Origin: Saccharum officinarum
Taxonomy: Eukaryota; Streptophyta; Magnoliopsida; Poales; Poaceae
DNA length: 64,000 nucleotides
NCBI GenBank assembly: GCA_020631735.1
Contig: CM036188.1
Span: forward strand, 17,526,214 to 17,590,213
Direction of reading: 5' to 3'
Shown: positions 42,836-53,914 of the stretch, in pieces
Layout of the letters: each line of letters opens with the position of its first letter
Numbering within the stretch: the stretch's first letter is position 1
Translations under genes and position numbers: made by a program
Notes under the pieces: model-generated
Database searches by the model: none
Told to the model about the DNA's origin: nothing
The model's input: only the letters and a program-made list of their open reading frames with translations

Positions 42836-45284
42836 TGTATAAACATTGGTTCCTTGTTAGATACTACTAGAGCGCACAAATATAGAGCTAGATCACATTG
42901 TGGACCGAACTCCATATGTGGATCGTCTGATTTTGAGTTCGGATCTGCGAGAGTTATAGCAATCGAAAGAATCCAATCTGTGCAAAAAGGGTGATCCGAT
43001 TTTCAAATTAATTGTGTGCCTTAGTTTTCATGGAGGTGCGCTAAGATGCATGCTGCGAGTTATAGGTGACATGTGCCGTGTGCAGTGTGCCGTGTTTTGT
43101 GCTGTGTGCCTACATGTTCCTGGTAACAAATGGATGGTAGTATAGTTCTTATTCATTGTCCAAAGATAGCAAACCCCGATGAAAGACTAATCAAAGTCAT
43201 ATCAATCACTTCAATGCTCGTGGCATGATATTTGTAAGTTGAGTGATTTTCCCCCATTGATGTTATATTTTGACGAATCCGCTTGCAAATATATGTTTGA
43301 AAACATTAGGTGATTTGGATATTTTTGCATTCTCTATCACGTCGTATATGAAGTTCTTCTATTGTAGCTATAAATTTTGGTATCCCTGGGCATAAGACAT
43401 GTTGATGGTGAATCATTGTTAGTCATTTGGCAAGTTTCTAAGACTTCTTGTTGTTTTTTATAAACATTCCAGTTGATGATTTGGCATAGTAATCATATGG
43501 TAAAGATTCCGTGTGTGGTTTTTTTTTCCATTGCCAAGAGGCTGATGCTTAAATTACTATTGCCAAGGTTAGTGTTTTGGGAAAACCAGGCCATCCGATT
43601 TCTATAACCAGGCCATTTGGTTTCTACTGAGGTCCCAAGTGATGCTTTAATTTGTTGCATGTTGCATTCAAAATATTTAGCGGGCTAGAGATGAAGGTGA
43701 AAAGATGTAAGGAACCTTGTTTAGTTTTTCATTCACCTATGCGGATGCTATGTGGATACATCGTATTTCTGCATCATACTCAATTTATGCTTTGTTCCAG
43801 TTTGTCATTCACCTTGTTTCGTTTGTGATCTTAGTAGAATGTTGTCGACGGCATTCTGGTCACTTTATGCATCGATAGCTGTTTAAAAGTGTGAGAGTAA
43901 TATAAAGTTGTGTCCCAAGTATGCATATATAGCAAAGGTAGTATGCATAGAGGCTTATATTTCACACAAAATTTATAAGCATAAAAGAAAGCGCTGAAGT
44001 TATCATCTTGAATAAAGTTGAGTGTCAAGGATGAAAAATATTGTCGTCCTTAGAAACAAGATATGGGGACTGAGTTCGTGTTAGTCACCGCCCTTAGATA
44101 TTTTAATCTAGACCAAAAGTGGCACGCCCATGGCTAACACTTATTTCTCTATGATTTTGGTATGCCAACATGTTTTGCATATAAGATCCTCCTTTCTCAT
44201 GCATTTTGGCTTGATTTCACTAATGACAAAAGGAAGCCCTTAGAGCGGCAACAAAATGAGGCCAAATTGCATATTGGAGTTCATCTTGACGTAGCCCTAA
44301 TCAAGATGATTGAAATAGATATATGGATCGCCTAATCTGGAGTCTAGATGAGAAAGTTGTGGCGACCAAAAAATCACATAGGCTGGTAAAACTGGACGGG
44401 TTTTGGATTCTGGGACACCTGGATTTGGCAAACCACGTCATTTGCCTGGTTTTATTTCACGTCACCTAGTTGGCAGTGGTAATGCAGAGTTGTAGATCTA
44501 TTTTCGATCGCTTTCTGACACACTTTAGGCATTATTTTGGACCTTCCATGTGGCAATACCTCCCCACCAACATAAAGGGCCATGGCCAATTAAAACACAC
44601 CAAATTAAACCAAATCTACTAACCACATTTATCATTTTACTTCTAAACCCTAATATCTCTTCCAAACCCCCAATCCTATCCATCTACTGATGTCCACAGC
44701 CATAGATGGCGTTCATTAGTATAGAAATAATTTTTACAGATGGCACCCTAGTAAGAAACTGTTGCAGTGGGTACTCTAAAACAATACTCTATTCTTTCTC
44801 TCACTCTATATTTAGAGTAGTACAGTGCTTACTCTATAGTGTGTAGTGGCGGGCCCCACTAGCTAAACAAAGGAAAAATGCTATAACTCACAAACCAAAA
44901 ATCCAAATTAAATTTCGATTATACCATTAAATTTGTCTCAATAAATCCTTTAAAACTAGATCACACATGGATATATTTAGATAAAGTGACAAGTGGGTCC
45001 TACAGTGAATAGAGTGGATAGAGGATGATATAGAGGATGGATGGGTGCGGGAGAATTGAGTATAGATGAGAGAATCTTGCTGACTAGGACATATAGAGGA
45101 TGAATATAGAGGTCCATGAGTGCGGATAGCTAGCGTAGCAGACTAGCGTAGCAGACTCTCTTTCTTCCTCTCTGTCCACCACCTATCCAGTCTCCACGGG
45201 GACGGCAGCTAGCGTAGCAGACTAGCAGTGGACGCTGTTGGCTGTCGCTGTACTCGAGGCGCCCACGCGGTGTGCACGATCAAG
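42836..45284. other. intergenic region, no gene seen
   Basis: About 2.4 kb of AT-rich sequence without recognisable coding similarity. Only short frames occur. The segment 44760-45120 holds several ACTCTAT / ATAGAGT-like words on both sides, suggesting an old foldback element. At 45130-45225 the word TAGCGTAGCAGAC is repeated three times. Confidence 0.45.
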
Positions 45285-45442
45285 GTAGGGGCTAGACAAC
45301 TTTGTGTAACCTTTATGATTTTCTTCATTTCTTTCTTTGTGTCTTGAGACTCAGACTCGGCACTTTGTAATCTGTTTTTCAATTTATCAATAAAAGTCCA
45401 GTAGTGGTAAAGCCCTCCAGTTTCATAAAAAAAAGTAGGGGC
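45285..45442 (+). mobile_element. small poly(A)-ended retroposon with 8-bp target duplication
   Basis: GTAGGGGC at 45285-45292 is repeated at 45435-45442. The 142 bases between end in AAAAAAAA preceded by TTTCAT. The 3' part (TCAATAAAAGTCCAGTAGTGG...CCCTCC) looks like a LINE 3' end or a processed transcript, with a polyadenylation-like AATAAA at about 45380. The surrounding ~45 bases (GTACTCGAGG...GATCAAGGTAGGGGC) are themselves duplicated at 45461-45500, so part of the match could pre-date the insertion. Confidence 0.5.
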
Positions 45443-45749
45443 ACGGTCCCAGGCTCCGCCGTACTCGAGGAGCCCACGGTGTGCACGATCAAGGTAGGGG
45501 CACGGTGTCATGCTCTCAGCGTGCACGGCCATGGTGGTGGACTGGTGGCACGGCCTCGGAGGGCCAGGCGGTCGCAAGTCTTTTCTTTCTTTATTTAATT
45601 GATGATTTCCACAGCTAGTTCATTAGGTTGACCATTTCTAAAAAAATCAATTTCAAAACAGTTCATAAAGTCCCCTTCTTATTTATGTAATTTTGACTTA
45701 TTGTGCCAATTGATTGGTGAATTTATTTCAGATGCAGCCAGAGAAATCG

Positions 45750-46748
45750 ATGGCAGGACTAGAGGTGGCGATGCATGTATGGAAAAAATGGGGTCTCCAA
45801 GGGATGGTGCTGCTCAGCTTGACGGTCCAGGTTGCGCTCCTCTTCGTGGCAGAGCTCCGCCGCCGCATTCACTCCGTCGTGCTAACGGCCTTTGTCTGGT
45901 CGGTGTACATGCTGGCCGATGCGATAGCCATCTACGTTCTTGGGCACCTGTCCGTAACAAGCAGGTTGCCCGAGCACGAGCTGCTGGCGCTGTGGGCGCC
46001 ATTTCTACTTCTGCACCTTGGTGGGCAGGACAACATCACCGCCTACGCCCTGGAGGACAACCAGCTGTGGCTGCGCCACCTGCAGACGTTCGTCGCGCAG
46101 GTGGCCGCAGCCGTCTACATCATCTGTGGTTCCTCTATCATCCTAGGCAAGAGCTGGTCCTTGCTCCTGCTGGTCACTATTCTCTTGTTCTTCGTCGGTG
46201 TTGTCAAGTACGGTGAAAGAGTGTGGGCGCTCAGGTGCGCTGGTAGTAGCCCAACTGGAAACTACTGGGGCCGTGGAGCTGGAGAACCTTCAGATGGCTA
46301 TATCTCAGTGTGTCTAGGGTTGCCGGAGTCCTTCACAGGAACAGGTCGCTTGGAGGATCCAGAAGCCTTCCTATTAGAACCTCATTTACTCCTGGATTTT
46401 GCCAAGGATTTGTTCAAGGGGCCTTTACCTCGTATAGCTTTGTATGGCACCGGCACTACTCCAGCAGGACCAGCTGGGTCGTTGCATGGTGGGGACGGGA
46501 AGGAGGTGTACAAGATGGTCGAGATGCAGGTCTCCCTGATCTACGATCTCTTCTATACCAAAGCTGAGGTTACGCACACCTGGTATGGCCTCTTCATCCA
46601 TATACTTTCGTCGCTGGCCATCAGCGTCGCATTCTTGCTGTTCAATATCATGTCGGTGAGCACTTGTCCACGATCATCGCCCAGCACTCGGGATACGAGG
46701 AGCACCACCAGGGACATATCTACACATCATCAAGTATTTGACATATAA
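45750..46748 (+). pseudogene. DUF4220-family membrane-protein gene, 3'-truncated paralogue
   Basis: The ATG at 45750 opens MAGLEVAMHVWKKWGLQGMV, matching the minus-strand gene's MAGAEL start. The frame is also open from 45714, but the sequence there (GAATTTATTTCAG) resembles a splice acceptor. Membrane segments follow in the same order: MVLLSLTVQVALLFVAEL, FVWSVYMLADAIAIYVLGHL, LLALWAPFLLLHLGGQDNIT, FVAQVAAAVYIICG and LLLLVTILLFFVGVVKYGER. Then come PEAFLLEPHLLLDFAKDLFK, KEVYKMVEMQVSLIYDLFYT and HTWYGLFIHILSSLAISVAF. After LLFNIMS (about 46653) the similarity ends and a Ser/Thr/Arg-rich tail runs to the stop at 46748. The entire DUF594 half is missing, and a CACTA transposon begins within ~50 bases. 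It lies head to head with the split gene about 5.5 kb away. Function is unknown. Confidence 0.85.
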
Positions 46749-46790
46749 AAAGATCAAATTAAACTAACTTAATCTCAAAACGAATCAATA

Positions 46791-47752
46791 TTAATGTTCT
46801 TTATCTACCTCAAGGTACTGGTCCTGAGTCAGCATCATCTTTCTTGCTTCTTCTTTGCTGACCTTCTCTCCAAGTTTTGACCCATAGTAGGTTATGATGG
46901 CCTGGATGCGCGCCTCATGATGCATGTCGGTGACGAGTTTTTTACAGGCTTTGGTAGCCACCAAATCCGCTCTGGCCTCAGATCCCTCCTCGCATCTGAA
47001 ATAAGTCTGCATACAGACGCGATGTATCAATTCATTATTTCAAGAAAAGTCCAATAAATGTGATGTATTGAGCAGTGTAGTGTGAGGGAGACTTACCCAA
47101 AACTCCGCCTTCACTCGCTCCGCCTTGTTGGGGTAACCCACATCGGGGGCGGTGGCGTAGTGGTCAAATGTCCAGGCCGGCTCCTTCCTGCTGGTGTAGT
47201 CAACCAGGATAGTGTAGTGTTGCCTGCACAGAAGACCCAGGACGCCATTGACCTGGCATCCGTGACCATGATCCGACACAATCGTCCAGTTCCTGCACAA
47301 GTGATTAAGAAAAATTATTAGTTTCTCTATCGATTTTCAACATATCATATGAAGAAGTGGTGATTAAATCTAAAGTTACTTACTTTTGCCCTTCGGGGCG
47401 AATCACTGGGTGTTGGTGAGGAAGTAGAACCGGAGGGAAGCTCCTCGCAAGTAGACGTTGGACGAACCAGAGAAAGTGGAACCCGTACCATCCTCCTCGT
47501 GCGCCCCCTCCTCCTCGTCCGTCTACCGAACCAGCTCGTCATCGTCCCCGGGGCTCGCCTCCTCCTCGTCCTCCTCACGCCATGTGGTAGGAGGAGGCGG
47601 CGGCTACCTCCTGCGTCCGCTGCTCCTCCTCCTCCTCCTGTCCGACGGCCCCTCACCTGCAGCAGCATCTGTAATGCGTGGTGTTTGGTAAAGCGAGGAC
47701 ATGGCCCTATGACGGTCACTTTGGCCGACCATCTTTGTTTAATCACCTGCAA
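46791..47752 (-). pseudogene. CACTA-encoded Transposase_24 (Ptta/En/Spm) domain, multi-exon
   Basis: Three coding blocks are seen on the minus strand. The first (47752-47345) starts MQVIKQRWSAKVTVIGPCPR and is Arg/Gly-rich and of uncertain frame. The second (47300 to about 47094) contains RNWTIVSDHGHGCQVNGVLG, then EPAWTFDHYATAPDVGYPNK and AERVKAEFW. It ends at a GTAAGT donor (GAATTTTGG|GTAAGT, about 47094). The third (about 46997-46791) follows a TTATTTCAG acceptor with CEEGSEARADLVATKACKKL, then DMHHEARIQAIITYYGSKLG and MMLTQDQYLE. This is the Plant transposase (Ptta/En/Spm) domain found C-terminal in many grass CACTA elements. It likely binds subterminal repeats. Confidence 0.7.
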
Positions 47753-47834
47753 TTAAAAAGAATAAATAAAACGTAATTAGAAATAGATGCAAAATAAACA
47801 AAACATAATTACAAAAAACATAGTATTACATGTA

Positions 47835-48647
47835 TTAGAAATAATCTTCATGATTGGGATTTTCTGGATCGTAGGTCTCGTCATCACTATCAACATTGTC
47901 ATTGCCCAAATAATCAACACTATCCGAAGGAGGAATGTTGTTTTCATTGTCATTGCCTAAACGTAATCGCTCAAGCATTTCTAAGTCCTTCACATTTTTC
48001 ACTTCATCTCCAGCGTCCTCGTCATCAACCCTTTTATTGTCTAGTTCCATTCCGATCGCTTTAGTTAAGTCTATCTCAAACCTCCCTTGTAGCCCCTCTT
48101 CTTGAAAGAACTCTCCGTCGTATGTGTATGGGTTGAAGTTGTAATCTTCATCGTTTGGGATAGATAGTTTACCGTGTGATGAGACCTTGTGAACGATATC
48201 CCAACCCTTAAGATGCCCTTTGGTTTGGCATGCGTATGATGTATAATAAACCTGCGTGGCCTGTTGAGCTACAATATAGACATTGTCTCCTAGGTAGATG
48301 GAATCCTGTTGAATTTCGACTAGCCCAAGATTAAGGGTCCGTCTCGTTACTCGAGGATCAAACCAATGGCATTTGAATATGACAGGATTAAAAGGTTTGA
48401 CACCATAAAATGAAAGTTCATATAATTCTTCAATTCTTCCATAATAGTCGAGGCCATCGGTGCCGGGCGTAAAAACTCTGCTATTTGTGGTTTTTTGATT
48501 AGGCCGACTCTGCTCGTAGCTTGCTGTGTGAAAGCGATATCCATTCACATCATAACTGGTAAATGCCCTGACCCTTAAGGCACAGCTGTTTGCAACCTGT
48601 CTCAACTCATCACTTATAGACGCATCGGTTTGGGCCTGCAAGCTCAA
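47835..48647 (-). pseudogene. CACTA TNP2-like transposase, DUF4216 region
   Basis: An open frame of 270 codons. NSCALRVRAFTSYDVNGYRF, then YYGRIEELYELSFYGVKPF, NPVIFKCHWFDPRVTRRTLN and VYIVAQQATQVYYTSY are the DUF4216 signature that follows TNP2 in plant CACTA elements. An acidic C-terminal part (VDYLGNDNVDSDDETYDPEN) closes it. The first Met here is internal; the true protein continues from the DUF4218 block upstream through a probable intron (48648-48918). Confidence 0.8.
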
Positions 48648-48918
48648 GCAGGATAGATCGTTATATTATTCGAATGTATGAGCAACTTGGAATGTCAAAC
48701 TAAGTACGAGTTAAATTGGATGGTACCTTATTTTTGAACCAAGAAATGAAACCAGGCCTCCCTAGTCCCGCACCCTGTGAAAGAAGGGTATCATTTTCCT
48801 GCGGGGTAGGATCCCTTGATTGATGCCAGGATTCACGATGAAATTCCCTGTACCAACGAGAAATAAGGGGGTTAGATGCAGAATAGTGACGACATATTGA
48901 AACAAGTTCGTTGAGAAC

Positions 48919-49365
48919 TTACCTCACATACGGCTGCACCTCGACAAGGTTGGTCAACACACATAGCATGATACTGCACCACTCTTCAATACTCAAGTGC
49001 CTAGTGGTCGACGCACTTGCGCTTCCGAGTTGCCCTTGGAAAAGCCTGAGGTTCAATTCATTTTCGCCGGCATTATAACGAGGGGGTGGATTATGCATGC
49101 TAGGAAGGTTCTCAATGTAGTATTTTTCTGTGAAGTTTAACACCTCCTCTAGAATGTATGCCTCTGCAATAGAAGCCTCAATTTTGGCTTTATTTCTATA
49201 TTTTTGCGAAGAGTCTTTAGACATCTCTCGATTGGATAGCACCAACGGACCTGCACGGCCCCCCATTCGTGCCTCATACGGGAGGTGCAAAATCAAATGC
49301 TGCATCGGATTGAAGAAGGTGGGTGGAAAGATCTTCTCCAACTTACAGAGCAACACAGGTGCCAC
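48919..49365 (-). pseudogene. CACTA TNP2-like transposase, DUF4218 region
   Basis: The frame reads APVLLCKLEKIFPPTFFNPM, QHLILHLPYEARMGGRAGPL, then NKAKIEASIAEAYILEEVLN. The LCKLEKIFPPxFFxxMxHL and HLPxEAxxGGP-like words are typical of the DUF4218 domain C-terminal to Transposase_21. It is part of one transposase polypeptide with its neighbours and is broken by a stop just upstream (AKELSR to LC). Confidence 0.8.
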
Positions 49366-49413
49366 TTTTTCTAAGTCATCAATGACGGTCCGAGATAACT
49401 CCTTAGCACAAAG

Positions 49414-50720
49414 CTAGCGAAAGAAATAGCTCAACTCTGCCAACACTAGCCAAACATGCTCAGGGACATAGCCTCGAAGCATCACCGGAAGAAGCCTCTT
49501 AATCCATATGTGGTAGTCATGACTCTTTATCCCTAAGACTCGCAGAGTAGATAAGTTCACTCCCCTCCTCAGATTTGCTGCATACCCATCAGGGAACATT
49601 AATGTCTGGATCCATTCAAGTACTTCCCTCCTTTGTTTCCTAGTCAAGACGAATTCGGCCTTAGACCTTCTCCATGTCTTGCCACCTCTAGGAGGCTGCA
49701 TCTTTTGCTTTGGTCTATTGCATAACATTGCCAGATCCAGTCTAGCCTTAACATTGTCCTTTGACTTATCAGAAATGTCCATGATTATTGCCCAAAGCGC
49801 CTTGGCGATATTCTTTTCAGTGTGCATTACATCAATGTTATGTGGCAGAAGAAGGTCATCAAAATAGGGAAGCCTCGTCAAGCCCGACTTATGAGTCCAC
49901 ATATGTTGCTCACCATATTCCACAAAACCACCTTCTTGATTGGCCACGAGAGCATCTATTTGAGCATGAACCTCGGCACCAGTCACCTCCTGTGATGCAG
50001 GGTCTGACACTACGACACCTTTTATAAAGTTTTTGATGTCTTGTCTGAATGGATGGTCAAGAGGGAGGAATTGACAATGTTTGTCGAACGGTGAATACTT
50101 GCCACCCTTCTACAACCAAATGAACCTCAGACCTTCCTTGCATATTGGGCATGGGAACTTCTCGTGAACACACCACGCGCAGAATAACCCATACGCCAAG
50201 AAGTCATGCAGGGAGTAGTGGTACCAAATGTGCATTTTGAAGCTATTTCTGTGTAGCTCAGTCGTATGTCCATACCCCTTCCTCCGAAGCACGGACCAAT
50301 TCATCGATCACAGGCTCCATGAACACACCCATATTACTCCTCGGGTGTCCAGGAATAATCAACGACAAGAATATGTTCTGTCATTGAAAGGAGACACTGG
50401 GGGGAGATTGAGGGGGATAACGAACATGGGCCAACAAGTGTATGGGGCCGACATCAATCCATAAGGATTGAACCCATCTGTTGCCAGTGCAACACATACA
50501 TTACGAGCCTCATCGGCTTTCTCACGATGTTTGTCATCAAAGCGGGTCCATGCTTCACCATCGGATGGATGTACCATCTTGCCAACATTGTATCGTTTGC
50601 CCTTTTTGTGTCATGTCATCTGTTTCACGGATTCCTCAGTCATGTATAGCCATTGGATCCTCGGTAGGAACGGAAGGTGCCGTAGGATTTTCACGGGGAT
50701 CGTAAGCTGCCTCTTCTAGC
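49414..50720 (-). pseudogene. CACTA TNP2-like transposase catalytic region (Transposase_21)
   Basis: One minus-strand frame can be read through about four stops (near 50610, 50356, 50308 and 50110). IPVKILRHLPFLPRIQWLYM and MVHPSDGEAWTRFDDKH lead into VALATDGFNPYGLMSAPYTC with the D-G-x-x-P-G/Y motif. Then GYGHTTELHRNSFKMHIWYH, PCPICKEGLRFIWL and HCQFLPLDHPFRQD follow. The core ends with LPYFDDLLLPHNIDVMHTEK, the family's H-x-D-V-M-H-x-E-K-N motif, and EVLEWIQTLMFPDGYAANL. The transposase cuts the element out of DNA. The stops make this copy inactive. Confidence 0.8.
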
Positions 50721-51067
50721 CATCACCAGAGTCTACCTCCAGGTACCTGGAGGATTTACACTTTGGATAGTACTTTGCATCCTTGTGTTCTTTCCTAAAT
50801 AGGACGCAGCCATTCGAACAAGCATGTATCTGCTCATACGGCATCTTAAGTGCATGAAGGAGTTTCTATGACTTGTACAAGCTCTTTGGCAGAACATGGC
50901 CCGCCGGAAGCAGGGTACCAATCATGGCCAACATCCTTATCGAAGCCTTCTCGACTTAGGTTTAACTCGGACTTCAACCCCATTACGCGTCCAATGGCAT
51001 ACAGTTGAGAAACCGTTGTCCGATCGTGAAGGGGTTTCTATGCCGAGTCCATCATGTTGTAGAACAC

Positions 51068-51460
51068 CTATGCGGCTGCCTCCATCTCCTCCTTCTCACG
51101 TCCTTCAGCGAACTGTGCTTGGTGAGCGTCATCTAACATGTCTGCTACCCCCGCATCAGCATCATAAGCCTCGACGTGTGGTCTCACCATCTCCTCTCTC
51201 AAACGATGGGCTTCACCATGGTGGACCCACCGGGTATAGTCCGGCGTAAATCCATTCTTCAAAAGATGTTTACCCATGTTGTCCTTGTTTACCCTTTTCC
51301 TGTTTGCACATTTGCTGTAGGGACATAAAACTAGACTCGGGGATTTAGCTGCCTTGCCAAATACATGGTTCAAGAAAGCATTGGTCTTGTTCATCCATTC
51401 ATTGGTGTAATCACTCTGACTTCTACGGCCCGTGTACATCCACTAACGGTCATCCATCCT
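51068..51460 (-). pseudogene. CACTA transposase N-terminal domain (Transpos_assoc)
   Basis: MYTGRRSQSDYTNEWMNKTN, AFLNHVFGKAAKSPSLVLCP, YSKCANRKRVNKDNMGKHLL and GFTPDYTRWVHHGE match the zinc-binding (C-P-Y-x-x-C, then N, then H) N-terminal domain of TNP2-like proteins. A start at the ATG upstream of the MYTGR segment (near 51460) is likely. The frame continues acidic and stops at 51068. The segment up to the catalytic block (50720-51067) is frameshifted. Confidence 0.75.
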
Positions 51461-53262
51461 CTAACATATATATCACTGAGCAAAGTAACCACCAATTGCA
51501 TCTACATGGTGTTCCTACTATCTATTAGGTGAGGATAGGTCCTAATCTCACCCGCCAATGCGTAGATGAGGTTACTCTCCATGGTCTACTCCTATCCGAG
51601 ACAGAATTTCGGCAGCACTTCCCCGTTGTTCTCCAGATACACGTCCTGCCAGGGAGAGTGTGTATTCGGTGAACAACAGGGAGGTGATGCCAAAACTCTG
51701 TCTTGGATCGGAGCAGACCATGGAAACTAACCCATCTATGCATCTACGGGCTGTCCAAAAAATATGGACAATCCGAAACTAACCGTATCTCTTTCGAATG
51801 GGAGACGCCTAACTGGGTTACGCGACATACGACCATGATACGGAAAGAGGGGTTATACCTAGGGTGGCGGTGGAGTGAGGCTAGCGGGGCCATGGTGAGT
51901 CAGTGTAGTGGCGAGGCGACGTGGTGCAGGCAAACCCACAGCGGCAAGGAAGACAATTGGGGTCGCCGAGGTACTCGGGCTCGCCTCCGATGGACTCTTC
52001 TATGCAAAAAAGGAAAGAAAAATAATACTGTCAATTGAAAATTTTGGCAGCACCTCCCCTTCACAGGGAGGTTTCCAAAACCTGCAAAAAAACAACGGCA
52101 CGATGGCCGACAACCACATATATAACAACTCCCACTTCTCCCACAACCACCATCGCCCACCACGACCACCACTCCACCAACCCACCGCCACCACCACCAC
52201 CACAACCAAACCACCGCCACCCTAACTACCTAACCAACTAAACCCTAAACCCACCACCACCACCACCCTAACTACCTAACTAAGTAAACCCTAAATCCAA
52301 ACTGACATACCTTGGGGAGACGCCGACGGTCGACGGCGGGAGGTCGGGTGGTACTCCTCCTCGAGCTCCGGCGGTCGGTGTGGTGCGCCTCCTCGAGCAC
52401 TAGTGGCCAATGACGGTAGATGGGTGCGAGTGGGCAACGGCAGCTCGGCGGGAGGTCGTGGGCGGGCGGCGGCGCAGTCGCGGATGGGCAGCGTGCGCGG
52501 GCAGCACCTCCTTCTGTTTCTCCTCCTTCTTCCTCCTTCTTCCTCCTCCTCCTCCTCCTCCTCCTCCTTCTTCTTCCTCCTTCTCCTTCTCCTTCCTCCT
52601 CCTCCTTCTTCTTCCTCCTTCTTCCTCCTCCTACTTCTCCCACCTGTCCAGGCGTGCAGGGGCAGATGCGGCCGGCGGTGGGCGAGCGCACGCACGCGGC
52701 GGTGGTAGAGGCAGGGCGGCCACAGGGCGGCGCGGGGGCGGGCGCGGGGCAGTGGGCGAGCGGTGGGTGGGCGCGGGGCGGTAGGCGCGGTGGCAATGGG
52801 CGAAGAGCGACGTGGGGAGATGTCCTGGTTTGTAAGCGTCGTACGTGACAACGTGCACGAAACCTTCTCAAATTTTTATCACAACCTCCACATACGATAT
52901 CATGACATCTCGACAAGTTTCATGATTTTCGGACTTCGTTTGCATTTTATAGAATTTATAAACAACTCGATCGCAAGTTCGTGGCCATGTGTCATGAACA
53001 AGATGTTCGAAATTTCGGGTCTGTTCCTAGATACGGCCTCACACTACACTCAATAACATGAATATGATTTTTTGAATCATTAAATTCCATTATTCGATGC
53101 ATGTCCAGTTCAAATTTGCATTTTCCAAAAAAAATCAATTAAATGAAATAAATTAACTAGATATAGGAAAAAGCCATAAAAATGTACCAAATTTGAACAT
53201 GTAGTCTCACGTTCTGTAGGAGGGCTGCAGAAAAAAATTTGGGGGCCAAAATAAAAAAAGGA
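51461..53262. other. CACTA non-coding 5' region with low-complexity tracts
   Basis: It contains a CCACC-rich stretch (52140-52270), a GC-rich block (52310-52850) and AT-rich sequence to the subterminal array. Long minus-strand frames here (for example 52272-52916, Arg/Glu/Lys runs) arise from the simple repeat and are not taken as genes. Confidence 0.55.
52509..52640. repeat. CTC/CTT-rich (pyrimidine) simple repeat
   Basis: About 130 bases of almost pure C/T, mostly CTCCTC and CTTCTTC units, on the plus strand. Confidence 0.9.
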
Positions 53263-53580
53263 AATTTTTGCGAGTGCCGGAGCTCAGCACTCGGCAAATG
53301 AGTTTTTTTAAATACCTTCTTTACCGAGTGTCAGGCCTGGGGCACTCGACAAACAGTGACGGCGGGTGACGGCCATTACCTGAGGCCGCTTTTTGCCGAG
53401 TGCCAGGCTTTGCTGAGTGCCTGACACTCAGCAAACAGGGACTTTACCGAGTGTCCGGCTTTGCCGTGTACTTTTCTTTGCCGAATGCAGCGCTTGGCAA
53501 AATGGATCTTTGCCGAGTGCCCGATATTTAGTTCTCGACAAAGAATTTTGCACTCGGCAAAGACCCTGTTTCCGGTAGTG
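53263..53580. repeat. CACTA right subterminal repeat array and terminus
   Basis: At least ten copies of TTTGCCGAGTGC or its inverse GCACTCGGCAAA, several mutated (TTTACCGAGTG, TTTGCTGAGTG). The last bases, CCCTGTTTCCGGTAGTG, are the terminal inverted repeat. Such arrays bind the element's own regulator protein in En/Spm-type elements. Confidence 0.85.
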
Positions 53581-53583
53581 AAT

Positions 53584-53914
53584 CCATACACCAACATGGC
53601 ATAATAAAATGATTACAATCTCATGCTATGTTGTTTGAACCACTGCCCAACTCCGGTCACCGCCCTCCACGTCTGGCCGCTGCAACCTGATCTGCGTCAA
53701 TCGCCATGTGGACCGTCCGGCGCTCTCCAAGGTGACTGTTGACGGCGTGCGGCCCAACCACCGTCCTTGGCCTACCCGCGTGCAGCTCCACAGGCACGTG
53801 CCGCACCAGAAGGTGCTGCCTTGCTCACCAGCGACCAACCCCGCTGGCGTGATGAAGAAATAGCCTGTCCTCTTCTAGCTCCTCCCCTGTTTGACACTAT
53901 CCCAGTTCTTCACA
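53584..53914. other. unassigned, GC-moderate sequence
   Basis: No gene recognised. A frame of 70 codons at 53626-53838 (minus) has no similarity I know. Confidence 0.35.

Larger units (their letters stand above)
46791..53580 (-). mobile_element. CACTA (En/Spm) transposon, right end intact, left end not found
   Basis: Transposase domains on the minus strand run from Transpos_assoc (51.4 kb) to Transposase_24 (46.8 kb). The right end is a subterminal array of TTTGCCGAGTGC repeats (53263-53580) closing with CTGTTTCCGGTAGTG, the inverse of a CACTACCGGAAACAG terminus. No CACTA terminus or TGCCGAGTG repeats appear left of 46791, where the truncated DUF4220 gene adjoins directly. Either the left end was deleted or the element ends in sequence I cannot recognise. 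The transposase is interrupted by stops and is probably not functional. Confidence 0.8.

Noticed and set aside
44760..45120. A possible foldback element with ACTCTAT/ATAGAGT words
   Set aside because: No clear boundaries or target duplication could be fixed by eye, so it is mentioned only in the intergenic entry.
47345..47752. Arg/Gly-rich ORF as an independent gene
   Set aside because: It lies in line with the Transposase_24 exons, is low in complexity and shows no domain of its own. It is kept only as part of the transposase region.
52272..52916. ORFs of 186-214 codons, rich in Arg, Glu and Lys, on the minus strand
   Set aside because: They are generated by the CTC/CTT simple repeat. The runs of identical residues and the lack of any domain argue against a protein.
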